A DNA stretch of 64,000 bases, from the NCBI GenBank assembly GCA_937958995.1, contig CALGAP010000004.1, positions 1 to 64,000 on the forward strand, given 5' to 3'. The notes below the pieces were generated by a model. It was not told where the DNA came from. It did no database searches and saw only the letters and a program-made list of their open reading frames with translations. The translations under genes were made by a program, and so were the position numbers. The stretch comes from an uncultured Chitinophagaceae bacterium. GTDB taxonomy: Bacteria; Bacteroidota; Bacteroidia; Chitinophagales; Chitinophagaceae. Shown here piece by piece: positions 1 to 8,890 of this stretch (positions within the stretch are counted from its first letter, which is position 1; each line of letters starts with the position of its first letter).

Positions 1-53
1 CAGTTTTTGGGATTATTTAATTGAGTAGTTTCTTTAAAGTTAATCCCAAACTG
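1..53. repeat. inverted repeat / hairpin at left edge
   Basis: Bases 1-15 and 41-53 are inverted complements (arm core GGGATTA / TAATCCC, then CAGTTT / AAACTG with two extra T in the left arm), separated by 25 AT-rich bases. It may be the terminator or 3' hairpin of a gene outside the window. No clear T-run follows on the plus strand. The rest of 54-266 holds no ORF that I can support and presumably carries the promoter of the next gene. Confidence 0.45.
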
Positions 54-266
54 TCAGATCATATTGTAGCTATTTCAGTTTAATGGCTCGGCAAAAATTA
101 ACACCCCTTCCACTTTATTCCCCGGGAATTGCTAACAGTTTCCCAACTTTTGCCTGCGCCCCTATCCTTTTACAACCCGCTAACATAAGGCGTCGTCTAA
201 CTCTTGTAATTTAATCTGGACAACGCTCTTCAATGGGCGTATTCCGCAAAACACAAATTACCCGGT

Positions 267-3029
267 ATGAAGATCTTTACCTTTTTAGGCATATTGTGCG
301 GCACCCTGCTGGGGCTGCAACAAACAGCACATGCGCAGAATGGCTGGCCTAAAACGACGACCGCTGCCAATGGCTCCGTAATTAAGCTTTACGAGTGGCA
401 ACCAGAATCTTTTTCCGATAATAAATTAAAAGCCCGCGCGGCTATATCTGTTACCGAAAGCGGTAAGGGCGATCCCGTTTTTGGCGTAGCCTGGCTAGAC
501 GCCACTACCGTCACCACCGGCAACCAGGTGCAGGTGCAGAGCATTTATATCACCGACATCAAACTGCCTGGTGAGTATAAAGATGAGGACCTGGAGACCA
601 TAGCGGTGGCCTTGGAAAAGCAAGCGCCGGGTTGGAACCTCGCCTTTTCACAGTCGGAGCTGCAGGCTTCCATGGAATTGAGTCAGAAGGAAAATGACCT
701 GGCGAAGCAAATCAATAACGCTCCCCCGAAAGTAATATATGCCAGTACACCTTCCATTCTGGTGTTGATTGATGGCGAACCCCGCTTTCAGCAAAACCCC
801 GATTGGGGCGTTGAGGCTGGGGTAAATACTCCATTTGCTATTGTAAAAAACAATGACGGACGCTATTATCTCTATGGCGGCAAACATTGGTACACGGCTA
901 CATCGGTAAAAGGGAACTATACGCTTACCACTAATGTTCCTTCCAACCTTCAAAAAGTGGCGCAGGCAGTAAACGAAGCGAATAAGGAAAATGAAGCGCA
1001 GGAAAAAGACGCCAATACCATTTACAACATCATCGTAAGCACCGAGCCAGCTGAGTTGATTCAGACAAAAGGCGAACCCAACTTCGCCGCAGTCAATGGC
1101 ACCGGGCTTTTGTACGTCAGTAATAGCGACGACGATATCTTTATGGACATCAACGAGCAGCAATACTATGTGCTGATCTCGGGCCGCTGGTATCGTTCAA
1201 AAACATTGAGCGGCAACTGGCAGTACATTGCTGCCGACAAATTGCCTGCAGATTTTGCCAAAATTCCCGCTGGTTCACCGAAGGATAATGTGCTGGCGAG
1301 TGTGGCGGGTACCGTGCAGGCTGAAGATGCAGTGAAAGAAGCGCAGGTGCCGCAGACTGCTAAGGTCGACAGAAACAAGGCCAACGCAGACATCGTTTAC
1401 GACGGCGATCCGCGTTTTGAACTGATTGATGGTACCGATCTCTATTACGCCATCAACACGCCTGCATCCGTCATTCGCTGGCGCGGAAGGTACTATGCGG
1501 TGAATGATGGAATCTGGTTTGAATCGAATTATGCTACCGGCCCCTGGGTGGTAGCCGTGGTAAGACCTCATGTGGTTTCGTTGATACCTCCGCGTTATCC
1601 TGTTTACTACATGAAGTATGTGTACATCTATGATTATACTCCAGATTATGTGTGGGTTGGTTATACACCGGGTTACCTGAACACATACATCTATGGTCCT
1701 ACCGTGGTATATGGTACAGGTTACTACTATCGTCCCTGGTATGGCCGCTATTACTATCCGCGTCCTTGCACCTGGGGTTATGGCGTACGCTATAATCCGT
1801 GGTTTGGCTGGGGCTTGCATGTTGGGTTCAGCACCGGCTGGTTCCATGTGAGCTTTGGAGTAGGCAGCTATCGTCCCTGGACATACTGGGGTTGGGGCGG
1901 ATGGTGGGGTCCGCGCGTGTATCGTCCCCCATTCTGCTATTCGCCTTACACATATGGCGGTGGCTGGTATGCCGTTAACCGCACCAGGAACGTGAACATC
2001 AATATTACCAACATCAACTACACCAATAATATCTATAACGTAAGGCGCGATGTGGTGGTTACCCGCGATAACCAGCGTCATGTACGCCCTGCAAATACTT
2101 ATAACGGTCGCGGCAATTTCGCGAGCAACAATCGCTTTGACAACAACAACCGTTTCAACAGAAATGGTATCAACCGCAACTCCAGCGACGTGCGCGGTGG
2201 TTCACCTTCGGGTGTTCGTGGTGAAAATGGAAGACCTTCGAGACAATTCGAGCGTAATGGAAACAACAGCGATCGGGTGGGTAATATGAATGGTGGCTTC
2301 CGCCGCAACAGTGAAGGTAACAATCAACAACCTTCGCGCCAGTGGAGAAACAATGGTAACAATAACCAAACCGATGGTATGGGTCGGCCGGGTCTCGGAA
2401 GACGCCAGGAACAATTGCAGAATGGCAATACTAATAATCAGCCCGGATCAAATGAGGGCCGTACGCCCCGGCAGTTTGGACAAAATAGTGACCGCAATGA
2501 AGCTCGTCCTGCAAGGCAATTTGGCCAGCAAAATAACAATGGCAGCCCCGAACGCGTGCGTCGCCAGTTTGGACAGCAGGATAATAATGGCACCGAGCGT
2601 GCGCGCCGCCAGTTGGCGCAGGAAGGCACCGTGCGTCAGCCCGGCCAACAGAACAACGGCAATAACAATGGCGTTCCGCGTCAGTTTGAACGCCAGAACA
2701 ATAATTCGGGCAATCGCCCGCAGGTTGAGCGTCCCCAGAACAACGGTCAGCCCTCAACTATTCGTCGCGCTCCGCAACGCGAATACCAGGCTCCTGCCAC
2801 CCGGCAGCCCGAGCGCCGCGTAGAAAGACCTGAGGTAAGAAGAAATGAAAACGTTGGTGCCAACAGGCAGCCACAGGTGCAAAGGTCGGGTTCAAGCCGT
2901 CCCCCGGTTCGTGAATCGGTTCGTCGTGATGATGCCCCGCGCAATAGCGGTGGTGTTCAGCGCGGCGGCGGAGGTGGTGGTAACAGACCTTCGCGCAGTG
3001 AAGGCGGGCGTGGCGGAAGAGGAAATTAA
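267..3029 (+). CDS. large exported protein with three repeated domains and Asn/Arg/Gln-rich tail
   Basis: The protein has 920 residues and a signal peptide (about 1-23, ending AHA-Q). Three copies of one domain follow, at about 153-225, 250-330 and 374-430. Each has a GEPxF or GDPRF motif, a tyrosine-rich strand and a GxW motif (GKHWY, GRWYR, GIWFE). This pattern matches proteins annotated loosely as 'carbohydrate-binding family V/XII' in other bacteria; their function is not established. Residues 435-570 are extremely rich in Tyr, Trp, Gly and Pro, and 605-920 is a low-complexity Asn/Arg/Gln region with repeated RQFGQ-type units. It is probably an outer-surface or periplasmic structural protein, which is inference. 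It stands alone and ends at a strong terminator. The ATG at 267 is chosen because it gives a proper signal peptide. Confidence 0.85.
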   Translation: MKIFTFLGILCGTLLGLQQTAHAQNGWPKTTTAANGSVIKLYEWQPESFSDNKLKARAAISVTESGKGDPVFGVAWLDATTVTTGNQVQVQSIYITDIKLPGEYKDEDLETIAVALEKQAPGWNLAFSQSELQASMELSQKENDLAKQINNAPPKVIYASTPSILVLIDGEPRFQQNPDWGVEAGVNTPFAIVKNNDGRYYLYGGKHWYTATSVKGNYTLTTNVPSNLQKVAQAVNEANKENEAQEKDANTIYNIIVSTEPAELIQTKGEPNFAAVNGTGLLYVSNSDDDIFMDINEQQYYVLISGRWYRSKTLSGNWQYIAADKLPADFAKIPAGSPKDNVLASVAGTVQAEDAVKEAQVPQTAKVDRNKANADIVYDGDPRFELIDGTDLYYAINTPASVIRWRGRYYAVNDGIWFESNYATGPWVVAVVRPHVVSLIPPRYPVYYMKYVYIYDYTPDYVWVGYTPGYLNTYIYGPTVVYGTGYYYRPWYGRYYYPRPCTWGYGVRYNPWFGWGLHVGFSTGWFHVSFGVGSYRPWTYWGWGGWWGPRVYRPPFCYSPYTYGGGWYAVNRTRNVNINITNINYTNNIYNVRRDVVVTRDNQRHVRPANTYNGRGNFASNNRFDNNNRFNRNGINRNSSDVRGGSPSGVRGENGRPSRQFERNGNNSDRVGNMNGGFRRNSEGNNQQPSRQWRNNGNNNQTDGMGRPGLGRRQEQLQNGNTNNQPGSNEGRTPRQFGQNSDRNEARPARQFGQQNNNGSPERVRRQFGQQDNNGTERARRQLAQEGTVRQPGQQNNGNNNGVPRQFERQNNNSGNRPQVERPQNNGQPSTIRRAPQREYQAPATRQPERRVERPEVRRNENVGANRQPQVQRSGSSRPPVRESVRRDDAPRNSGGVQRGGGGGGNRPSRSEGGRGGRGN

Positions 3030-3062
3030 TAATGCAGATCTAAAGCGATACCTCTGAAATCC

Positions 3063-3108
3063 GAAGCGGGAAATGTGAGTTCAACTTCACCCTTCCCGCT
3101 TCTTTTTT
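3063..3108 (+). terminator. intrinsic terminator
   Basis: A perfect 10-base stem (GAAGCGGGAA at 3063-3072, TTCCCGCTTC at 3093-3102) is followed by six T at 3103-3108. It lies 34 bases after the stop codon of the large exported protein. Confidence 0.8.
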
Positions 3109-3113
3109 CCTCA

Positions 3114-3260
3114 TCAATTCCTGCTCACTTCAATCTTTGCTTTATAGGTGCCAGGATCTGTCGGCAAGGGAGTAAGAACCTGCATAGCTGTATTTTTGGT
3201 GTTTGACAATACAGGCATGAGGACCGTAGCATTGCCGGCAACGAACTTTATGCCTTTCAT
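3114..3260 (-). pseudogene. possible C-terminal gene remnant (48 codons)
   Basis: A short minus-strand ORF opens with ATG at 3260 and has a stop codon just upstream. It encodes 48 residues ending TDPGTYKAKIEVSRN. The composition looks like genuine protein, with alternating strand-forming residues, and resembles the end of a beta-rich domain. It sits between a terminator and an unrelated plus-strand gene. I cannot name the family. It is either a small gene or the tail of a deleted longer one. Confidence 0.3.
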
Positions 3261-3296
3261 ACTGTTTTACCAACATTCTATACATAAATTCACTAC

Positions 3297-3959
3297 ATGC
3301 CCTTACTTGTTTATTGCTATGATGCTTACTGTGGATGGTGTTATGGTTTCAGCCCGGTTATGAAAAAAATTGCGGAACAATATGCTTCCAAACTATCCTT
3401 TGAAGTGTTGTCGGGAGGAATGATCATTTCTGATCAGCCGAAGCATATCAGTGCCATGGCTGGTTATATTCAACAAGCTTATAAAGTGGTGGAAGAACGG
3501 ACAGGAATAAAATTTGGCGATGATTTCCTGTGGCACATTTTTAACCCCGATAAAAGCGATTGGTTCCCCGATTCCGAAAAACCCGCTATAGCCCTTTGTA
3601 TTTTTAAAGAATACTATCCCGATCTGCAAGTGGCCTTTGCCTCCGACCTGCAATATGCCTTGAAATATGAAGGCAGGGATTTGTGTGATGATGAGGCCTA
3701 CCGGCACTTGTTGGAAAAATACAATATACCAGCCGAGCAATTCTATGCGAAGCTGAAACAGGAGGCTTATAAGGATAAGGCTCATTACGAATTCGCAGCA
3801 TGCCGCCACTTGCAGGTAACCGGTTTCCCCACAGTATTGATGCAGGTTAGTGAATCGAAGTATTGGCTGCTGGCCAGGGGTTATACCGACTACGAAACCC
3901 TGAGCAGGAATATCGATACGGTGCTGGCTGAGATAGGAGCGGCTTCCCCAGGCGAATAG
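3297..3959 (+). CDS. DsbA-family thiol-disulfide oxidoreductase (FrnE-like)
   Basis: The protein has 220 residues and a thioredoxin-fold start, with the redox motif CGWC at 12-15 directly after the first strand. A helical insertion and a later cis-proline segment (VTGFPTVLMQ) complete the DsbA/FrnE fold. There is no signal peptide, so it probably acts in the cytoplasm, as do FrnE-like members of this family. The length suits a DsbA-like domain with its helical insert. It is a single gene with a short gap to the next, an unrelated amidohydrolase. The family is fairly sure; the substrate is unknown. Confidence 0.85.
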   Translation: MPLLVYCYDAYCGWCYGFSPVMKKIAEQYASKLSFEVLSGGMIISDQPKHISAMAGYIQQAYKVVEERTGIKFGDDFLWHIFNPDKSDWFPDSEKPAIALCIFKEYYPDLQVAFASDLQYALKYEGRDLCDDEAYRHLLEKYNIPAEQFYAKLKQEAYKDKAHYEFAACRHLQVTGFPTVLMQVSESKYWLLARGYTDYETLSRNIDTVLAEIGAASPGE

Positions 3960-4039
3960 AAATTTATGCTGCCGCCCGCCAAGTTGATCGTGCGTGAACG
4001 TCAAACATGGGTTATCTTCCGCTAATACAATATACCAAT

Positions 4040-5146
4040 ATGACAAAACTTATTCTATCAGCGTTCTGCCTGTTCATACTGCTTACTGCGCAGGGCCAGG
4101 GACAATCGAACCAGCCCACGCAAAAAATGGATTTCGAAGCTTACAACCCCAAGTCCACCCTCGTGGTGCCGGAACACCCTCTCACGCGCGCCAGGTTTCC
4201 ATTTATCGATGTGCACAATCACCAGAACAATATGTCGGCCGGCAACCTGCAAAAGCTGCTGCAGGAAATGGACAAGCTGAATATGAAGGTGTTAGTGAAC
4301 CTGAGCGGTGGCAGCGGTCAAAACTTGAAGAGTAAGATTGACAATATTAAATCCACCTCTCCCAATCGATTTATTGTATTTGCCAACGTTGATTTTCGCG
4401 GCGTGGGCGAACCGGGCTGGGGTGAGAAGGCAGCAAAGGCCCTGGAAGAAGATGTAAAGAATGGAGCCAACGGGCTTAAGATTTTCAAAAATCTTGGCTT
4501 TTCTGTGCGCGATACCGATGGAAAACGCGTGCCTGTTGACGATCCCCGCCTCGATCCGATTTGGGCAAAATGCGCCGAATTGAAGATACCGGTACTCATC
4601 CATACTGCCGACCCCAAACCTTTTTGGGATCCGGTAGACGAAAACAATGAGCGTTGGCTGGAGCTGGTGACCCACCCCGGCCGCAAACGCGGTCCCGACA
4701 ACCCGGTGCCTTTTGAAACGCTGATCGAAGAACAGCACCGCCTGTTTAAGAAACATCCCAAAACCACTTTCATTGCCGCACATTTCGGTTGGTTTCCCAA
4801 CGATCTCGGTAAACTGGGCCAACTCCTGGATGATATGCCGAATGTTGTGGTAGAATTCGGCGCCATAATCGCCGAACTGGGCCGCCAGCCAAGAAACGCG
4901 CGTAAGTTTTTTGAGAAATACCAGGACAGAATTCTGTTTGGTAAAGACAGCTGGGTGCCGAGCGAATATGCCACTTATTTCCGCGTGCTGGAAACCGAAG
5001 ACGAATATTTTCCTTATCACAAAAAATACCACGCCTTTTGGGCAATGTACGGCATGGGCCTGCCCGACAATATTCTGAAGAAGATATACTATAAGAATGC
5101 GCTGCGCATAATCCCGAATATCGACAAGTCGCAATTCCCTGACTAA
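4040..5146 (+). CDS. exported amidohydrolase (amidohydrolase_2 family)
   Basis: From the ATG at 4040 the protein has 368 residues with a clean signal peptide (about 1-20). An in-frame ATG at 4007 would add 11 residues before it and is less likely. The TIM-barrel metal hydrolase features are the first-strand DVHNH motif (H59, H61), LIHTADP, IAAHFGW and a late GKDSW. These fit PF04909-type amidohydrolases or decarboxylases. The signal peptide places it in the periplasm or on the surface. The substrate cannot be read from the sequence. It is monocistronic and followed by a hairpin. Confidence 0.8.
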   Translation: MTKLILSAFCLFILLTAQGQGQSNQPTQKMDFEAYNPKSTLVVPEHPLTRARFPFIDVHNHQNNMSAGNLQKLLQEMDKLNMKVLVNLSGGSGQNLKSKIDNIKSTSPNRFIVFANVDFRGVGEPGWGEKAAKALEEDVKNGANGLKIFKNLGFSVRDTDGKRVPVDDPRLDPIWAKCAELKIPVLIHTADPKPFWDPVDENNERWLELVTHPGRKRGPDNPVPFETLIEEQHRLFKKHPKTTFIAAHFGWFPNDLGKLGQLLDDMPNVVVEFGAIIAELGRQPRNARKFFEKYQDRILFGKDSWVPSEYATYFRVLETEDEYFPYHKKYHAFWAMYGMGLPDNILKKIYYKNALRIIPNIDKSQFPD

Positions 5147-5152
5147 GAGTGG

Positions 5153-5174
5153 GGACATCCGCATCTGGATGTCC
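5153..5174 (+). terminator. hairpin after amidohydrolase gene
   Basis: A perfect 8-base stem (GGACATCC / GGATGTCC) with a 6-base loop lies 6 bases after the stop codon. No T-run follows, so it may stabilise the 3' end rather than act as an intrinsic terminator. Confidence 0.5.
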
Positions 5175-5269
5175 GGCAAGTCAATGGGACCGAGGTTGAC
5201 GCTAAAAATGGTCTCGTAGTTTTCCCATGGCAGGCCCGAGTCATTTTAGCTGATCCGCTTATCAAATCG

Positions 5270-5383
5270 GTTTTTACCACCGCGTATGATGAATATTGGC
5301 AGGAGGCTTTTGAACATAACAGTATCGACTACCTGATGAAACCCGTGAAGTCCGAAAAGCTGGAAGCGACTTTGGCCTGTTAA
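5270..5383 (+). pseudogene. remnant of a LytTR-type response regulator receiver domain
   Basis: The reading frame gives VFTTAYDEYWQEAF, then NSIDYLMKPV, then a KSEKLEA segment and a stop. This is the characteristic fifth-strand/alpha-5 end of the receiver domain of LytTR response regulators, including the conserved lysine of the LMKP motif. Nothing recognisable as the phospho-acceptor part precedes it, although the frame stays open for some distance upstream. No LytTR DNA-binding domain follows. It is therefore a decayed fragment of about 37 codons, not a working gene. Confidence 0.6.
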
Positions 5384-5461
5384 AAATGCACCAGCAGGGC
5401 AGCCAGCATGGCGATATGAAAAGAGAAAGTTAGGGCTGGGCAAATGGGCCGCACAGGCAAT

Positions 5462-5494
5462 AAAAAACCCCGGCTTTAGTCGCACTGCCGGGGG
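5462..5494 (-). terminator. intrinsic terminator (minus strand)
   Basis: A GC-rich stem (CCCCGGC at 5468-5474, GCCGGGG near 5487-5494) is flanked on the left by six A, which read as a T-run on the minus strand. It lies just past the stop of the minus-strand gene ending at 5526. Confidence 0.75.
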
Positions 5495-5525
5495 ATATAC
5501 CAACACGCATGTGTTTGTAAAGAAC

Positions 5526-5906
5526 TTAGTTACCACCTCTACGCTGAGGTCGCATGTTGGGTTCAATTTCTTCCTTCCATTTCTTATACTGCTGTTCGTT
5601 AAAGATCTTTTTGAGCTTTTCGTCGCGGTCGGCATTCATTTTCTCCGTTTTCTCGCGCATTTGCTCACGGTCGGGGGGATTACCGCCGGCCCTCATTTCC
5701 TCCGTCATTTTCTGGCGCGCTTCATAGAATTCCTTAAATACTGCTGTTGCCTTTTCAGCCTGGTCTTTATCCAGTTTCAGATCGGCCAGGCGTTCAATGG
5801 TTTCTTTTGCCCTTTCTTCGGGACTGCGTTGCGGTCCCGGTCCCTGGGCGCGTACGCCTACTACGCCAAAGAGCGCAATGGCGATTATGAGAATGGTTTT
5901 TTTCAT
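5526..5906 (-). CDS. small exported Spy/CpxP-like helical protein
   Basis: The protein has 126 residues with a signal peptide (about 1-21, ending VRAQ). The mature part is highly charged and helical, rich in Glu, Lys and Met, with an ERLADLKLDKDQ segment and a KIFNEQQYKKW segment. This is the look of Spy/CpxP-type or DUF4890-like periplasmic proteins common in Bacteroidota, which are often linked to envelope stress. The assignment is by character, not by a decisive motif such as LTxxQ. It is monocistronic with its own terminator. Confidence 0.7.
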   Translation of the reverse strand: MKKTILIIAIALFGVVGVRAQGPGPQRSPEERAKETIERLADLKLDKDQAEKATAVFKEFYEARQKMTEEMRAGGNPPDREQMREKTEKMNADRDEKLKKIFNEQQYKKWKEEIEPNMRPQRRGGN

Positions 5907-6104
5907 TGTATTCGTATTGGGTGCAAAGAATTTGATGCCGTGCTCATGAAAAACATGCGGGGTGGGTGGGGTAAATTTTGAGGTTTACCCACTCAAGGGA
6001 GCGGCTTGTGTGCGCCGCCGCGTGAAACCAGCCCCCCAATTTTTGGAACACGGTTTGCCATTTTCACTTTATCTTGCATGTCCCTTTAAATACACAGCAT
6101 CATT

Positions 6105-6794
6105 ATGGAATATGAAAAAATCATTTCGGTAACGGGTTTGCCAGGGCTTTACGAATTAGTAAGCAGCAAAAGCGATGGAGCTATTGTAAGATCGCTGGAC
6201 GATAAGAGCACCAGGTTTGTATCGAGTCGTATTCATAATTTCTCTCACCTCGAAAGCATTGAAGTATATACTACGCGTGAAAATGTAAACCTGGTAGAAG
6301 TATTCAAGGCAATGGAAGCCAGCTCGGCCAAGCTACCCGATGAAAAGGATAACGGCGCTCTGAGAAAATACTTCGAGACCGTGTACCCCGAAATGGATTT
6401 TGAAAGGGTGTATGCGAGCGATATGAAGAAAATGGTGAAATGGTTCAGCGTGCTCAAGGCTAACAACATCGATATTAAACTGAGAGAACCGGAAGAAGAA
6501 GAACAACCGCAACCCGAACCCGTAGCGGAAGAAGCTAAGCCAATAGAAAAGAAAGCGGCAACCACCGAATCGAAAAAGGCTGAAAAACCGGCGAAAGAAA
6601 CAAAAGAAGTAAAAGAGAAAGCTAAAGAACCCGCCAAAAAAGCTGAAAAAGTCGCCCCCGCCAAAACAACCAAAAAAGAAAGCGAGGAGAAAAAAGCAGC
6701 GCCCAAAAAGAAAGCCGCTGCCAAAACCGAAAGCAAAAAAGAAACTCCCGCCAAGAAAAAGGCTGCCACGAAGAAGTCGGCCAAGAAAAAATAA
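6105..6794 (+). CDS. DUF5606 domain protein with lysine/alanine-rich tail
   Basis: The protein has 229 residues. The first 125 or so form the DUF5606 domain, typical of Bacteroidota (start IISVTGLPGLYEL, then SSRIHNFSHLESIEVYT). An acidic Pro/Glu linker (about 127-145) leads to a roughly 85-residue tail made almost only of Lys, Ala, Pro, Glu and Thr and ending in a run of basic residues. The tail resembles histone-H1-like bacterial basic tails, and binding to nucleic acid is a reasonable inference. There is no signal peptide or membrane segment. The function of DUF5606 is unknown to me. Confidence 0.8.
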   Translation: MEYEKIISVTGLPGLYELVSSKSDGAIVRSLDDKSTRFVSSRIHNFSHLESIEVYTTRENVNLVEVFKAMEASSAKLPDEKDNGALRKYFETVYPEMDFERVYASDMKKMVKWFSVLKANNIDIKLREPEEEEQPQPEPVAEEAKPIEKKAATTESKKAEKPAKETKEVKEKAKEPAKKAEKVAPAKTTKKESEEKKAAPKKKAAAKTESKKETPAKKKAATKKSAKKK

Positions 6795-6881
6795 TTCCAC
6801 ATATTCATACCGGTTCTGTGTATCAATTGCTCAAATTGAGGAATTGTAACAGGACCGGTAGCTGTTTTAAAAAAGACGATT

Positions 6882-8609
6882 ATGATGACTGCGGATATAC
6901 AAAAGTTGCCACGGCATTACTTACCTGAGGATTTTACGGTGACCATCTGGGAAAAACTCGAGCCTTTTTTTAAAGAATTGCTCGAAAGACCAGTCAATAC
7001 CGTCGAAGAAATGGAAAAATGGCTGCGCGATATGAGCGAGCTGGAAGCAGTAGTGAGCGAAGATGCCTGCTGGCGACAGATTCGCATGACCTGCGACACC
7101 GAGAATAAGGAGCTGGAACAGGCATTTGTGTTCTTCGTCACAGAAATTCAACCCAAAATTCAGCCCTATGCGGATAAGCTTAACCGAAAGTTGGTAGAAA
7201 ACCCCGTAACCGCTCAGCTTGACCAGGAAAAGTATTATACCTACCTGCGCAGCGTGAGGAAGAGTATTGAACTTTTCAGGGAGGAAAATATTCCTTTACT
7301 CTCCGAATTGGGCGTGTTGCAACAACAATACGGGCAAATTGCCGGTAAAATGACCGTTGAAATAAACGGCAAGGAATATACGCTGCAGCAGGCCAGCAAG
7401 TTTTTGGAAAATCCCGACAGGAGATTACGCGAAGAAGTTTATCGTAAAATAAATGACCGTCGTCTGCAAGACAAAGACGCGCTGAATGAGCTGTTTACCA
7501 CGCTGGTACAAAAGCGTCACCAGGTAGCACTGAATGCCGGCTTTTCCAATTACCGCGATTATAAGTTCAAGGAGCTTGGACGTTTTGACTATACCAAAGA
7601 AGACTGTTTCCAGTTTCACGAGGCGGTGAAGCAGCACGTAATTCCGCTGGTGAATACGATTAATGAGAAGAAAAAGAAGAAGTTAGGAGTTGACCCGCTG
7701 CGTCCCTGGGACCTGGATGCGGAGCCGGAAGGCGTTACACCGCTGAATCCTTTCAAGACAGGAAAAGAATTGCTGGAGAAAAGCATTCGGTGTTTTGAAG
7801 AAACGCATCCCTTCTTTGCCGCCTGCCTGCGCAAGATGAACGAGATGAACCGTCTTGATCTCGACAGCCGCAAAGGAAAAGCGCCCGGCGGATATAATTG
7901 CCCGCTCGCAGAAACAGGAGCGCCGTTTATTTTTATGAATGCCGCCGGACAAATGAGCGACGTTACCACCATGGTACACGAAGGTGGTCATGCAGTGCAT
8001 TCGTTCCTGGCGCACCCGCTCGAGCTCACTGCCTTCAAAGAGTACCCCATGGAAATTGCAGAAGTGGCCAGCATGGCCATGGAACTTTTCAGCATGGATG
8101 CATGGCACGTTTTTTTTGATAATCCCGAAGATCTTCGTCGCGCGAAAGAGCATCAGCTGGAAAGAGTGATCACCATATTTCCGTGGATCGCGACGATTGA
8201 CAAATTTCAACATTGGGTTTATGAAAATCCAAACCATAGCCTGGACGAAAGAGCGGACGCATGGATGACAATAATCAATGAATTCTCATCAGGAGTTGTT
8301 GATTTTACGAGCCTGGAAGAATACAGAAAATACGGTTGGCAAAGACAGTTACACTTGTTTGAAGTTCCCTTGTATTACATAGAATACGGCATTGCGCAGT
8401 TAGGCGCTATCGGGTTGTGGAAGCAATTTAAACAAGATAAGGATGCAGCATTGAAGAACTACATGATGTCATTACAATTAGGAGGTACAAAAACGCTTCC
8501 GGAATTGTACAAAGCGGCAGGACTTGTGTTTGATTTTTCTCCCAACTACATTAAGCAATTAATGGATTTTGTGAAGCAGGAAATGGATGCACTAAACGGG
8601 CATCAATAG
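6882..8609 (+). CDS. M3 family oligoendopeptidase (PepF-like)
   Basis: The protein has 575 residues, a normal size for oligoendopeptidase F relatives. The zinc motif HEGGH lies at about 366-370 and the third ligand glutamate at about 394 in EIAEVASMAMEL. The N-terminal part is helical, as in the family. There is no signal peptide, so it is a cytosolic metallopeptidase that trims short peptides. Two adjacent ATG codons (6882, 6885) could both start it. It follows the DUF5606 gene by 87 bases and probably has its own promoter. Confidence 0.9.
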   Translation: MMTADIQKLPRHYLPEDFTVTIWEKLEPFFKELLERPVNTVEEMEKWLRDMSELEAVVSEDACWRQIRMTCDTENKELEQAFVFFVTEIQPKIQPYADKLNRKLVENPVTAQLDQEKYYTYLRSVRKSIELFREENIPLLSELGVLQQQYGQIAGKMTVEINGKEYTLQQASKFLENPDRRLREEVYRKINDRRLQDKDALNELFTTLVQKRHQVALNAGFSNYRDYKFKELGRFDYTKEDCFQFHEAVKQHVIPLVNTINEKKKKKLGVDPLRPWDLDAEPEGVTPLNPFKTGKELLEKSIRCFEETHPFFAACLRKMNEMNRLDLDSRKGKAPGGYNCPLAETGAPFIFMNAAGQMSDVTTMVHEGGHAVHSFLAHPLELTAFKEYPMEIAEVASMAMELFSMDAWHVFFDNPEDLRRAKEHQLERVITIFPWIATIDKFQHWVYENPNHSLDERADAWMTIINEFSSGVVDFTSLEEYRKYGWQRQLHLFEVPLYYIEYGIAQLGAIGLWKQFKQDKDAALKNYMMSLQLGGTKTLPELYKAAGLVFDFSPNYIKQLMDFVKQEMDALNGHQ

Positions 8610-8661
8610 ACGGAAAAAAAAATACCCAGTTCGTGGTATGATGTTTATTAGTGGTATTAAT

Positions 8662-8784
8662 TATATTTGTCAGACACTTAAAAAAGTAACAGCACAGCAT
8701 CATCGCTCGCTGTTTTAAAATAGCTACTAATCAGAGCCTTAACCAAAAGTCCCGGTGTTTCTACATCGGGGCTTTGTTTTTTAC
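8662..8784 (+). ncRNA. candidate small RNA: promoter-like box to terminator, no ORF
   Basis: A Bacteroidota -7 box (TATATTTG, 8662-8669) is followed about 80 bases later by a strong hairpin (AAGTCCCGGTGT at 8747-8758 with its complement near 8763-8774) and a T-rich run to 8784. No credible ORF lies between. If both signals work, the transcript would be about 110 bases. The hairpin could instead just terminate the M3 peptidase transcript. Confidence 0.3.
8746..8784 (+). terminator. intrinsic terminator
   Basis: The stem AAGTCCCGGTGT with its near-complement ACATCGGGGCTT is closed by a short loop and followed by TTTGTTTTTT. It serves the M3 peptidase gene or the small RNA candidate. On the minus strand the T-run is weaker. 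Confidence 0.7.
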
Positions 8785-8890
8785 ACCAAGTATTGAAATC
8801 AGGCACGACAACAACCTGTATAAGTTTCTCGGCTATCGTAAACCGCTATTTGACAAAAGTTAAAAAAAGCAAAAACGTTTCTGAAAAATT

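Noticed and set aside
1275..2081. Long antisense reading frame across the large exported protein gene
   Set aside because: Shadow of the high-GC, repetitive sense strand; low-complexity with no domain.
4007..4039. Earlier start of the amidohydrolase
   Set aside because: It would place eleven residues before a clean signal peptide.
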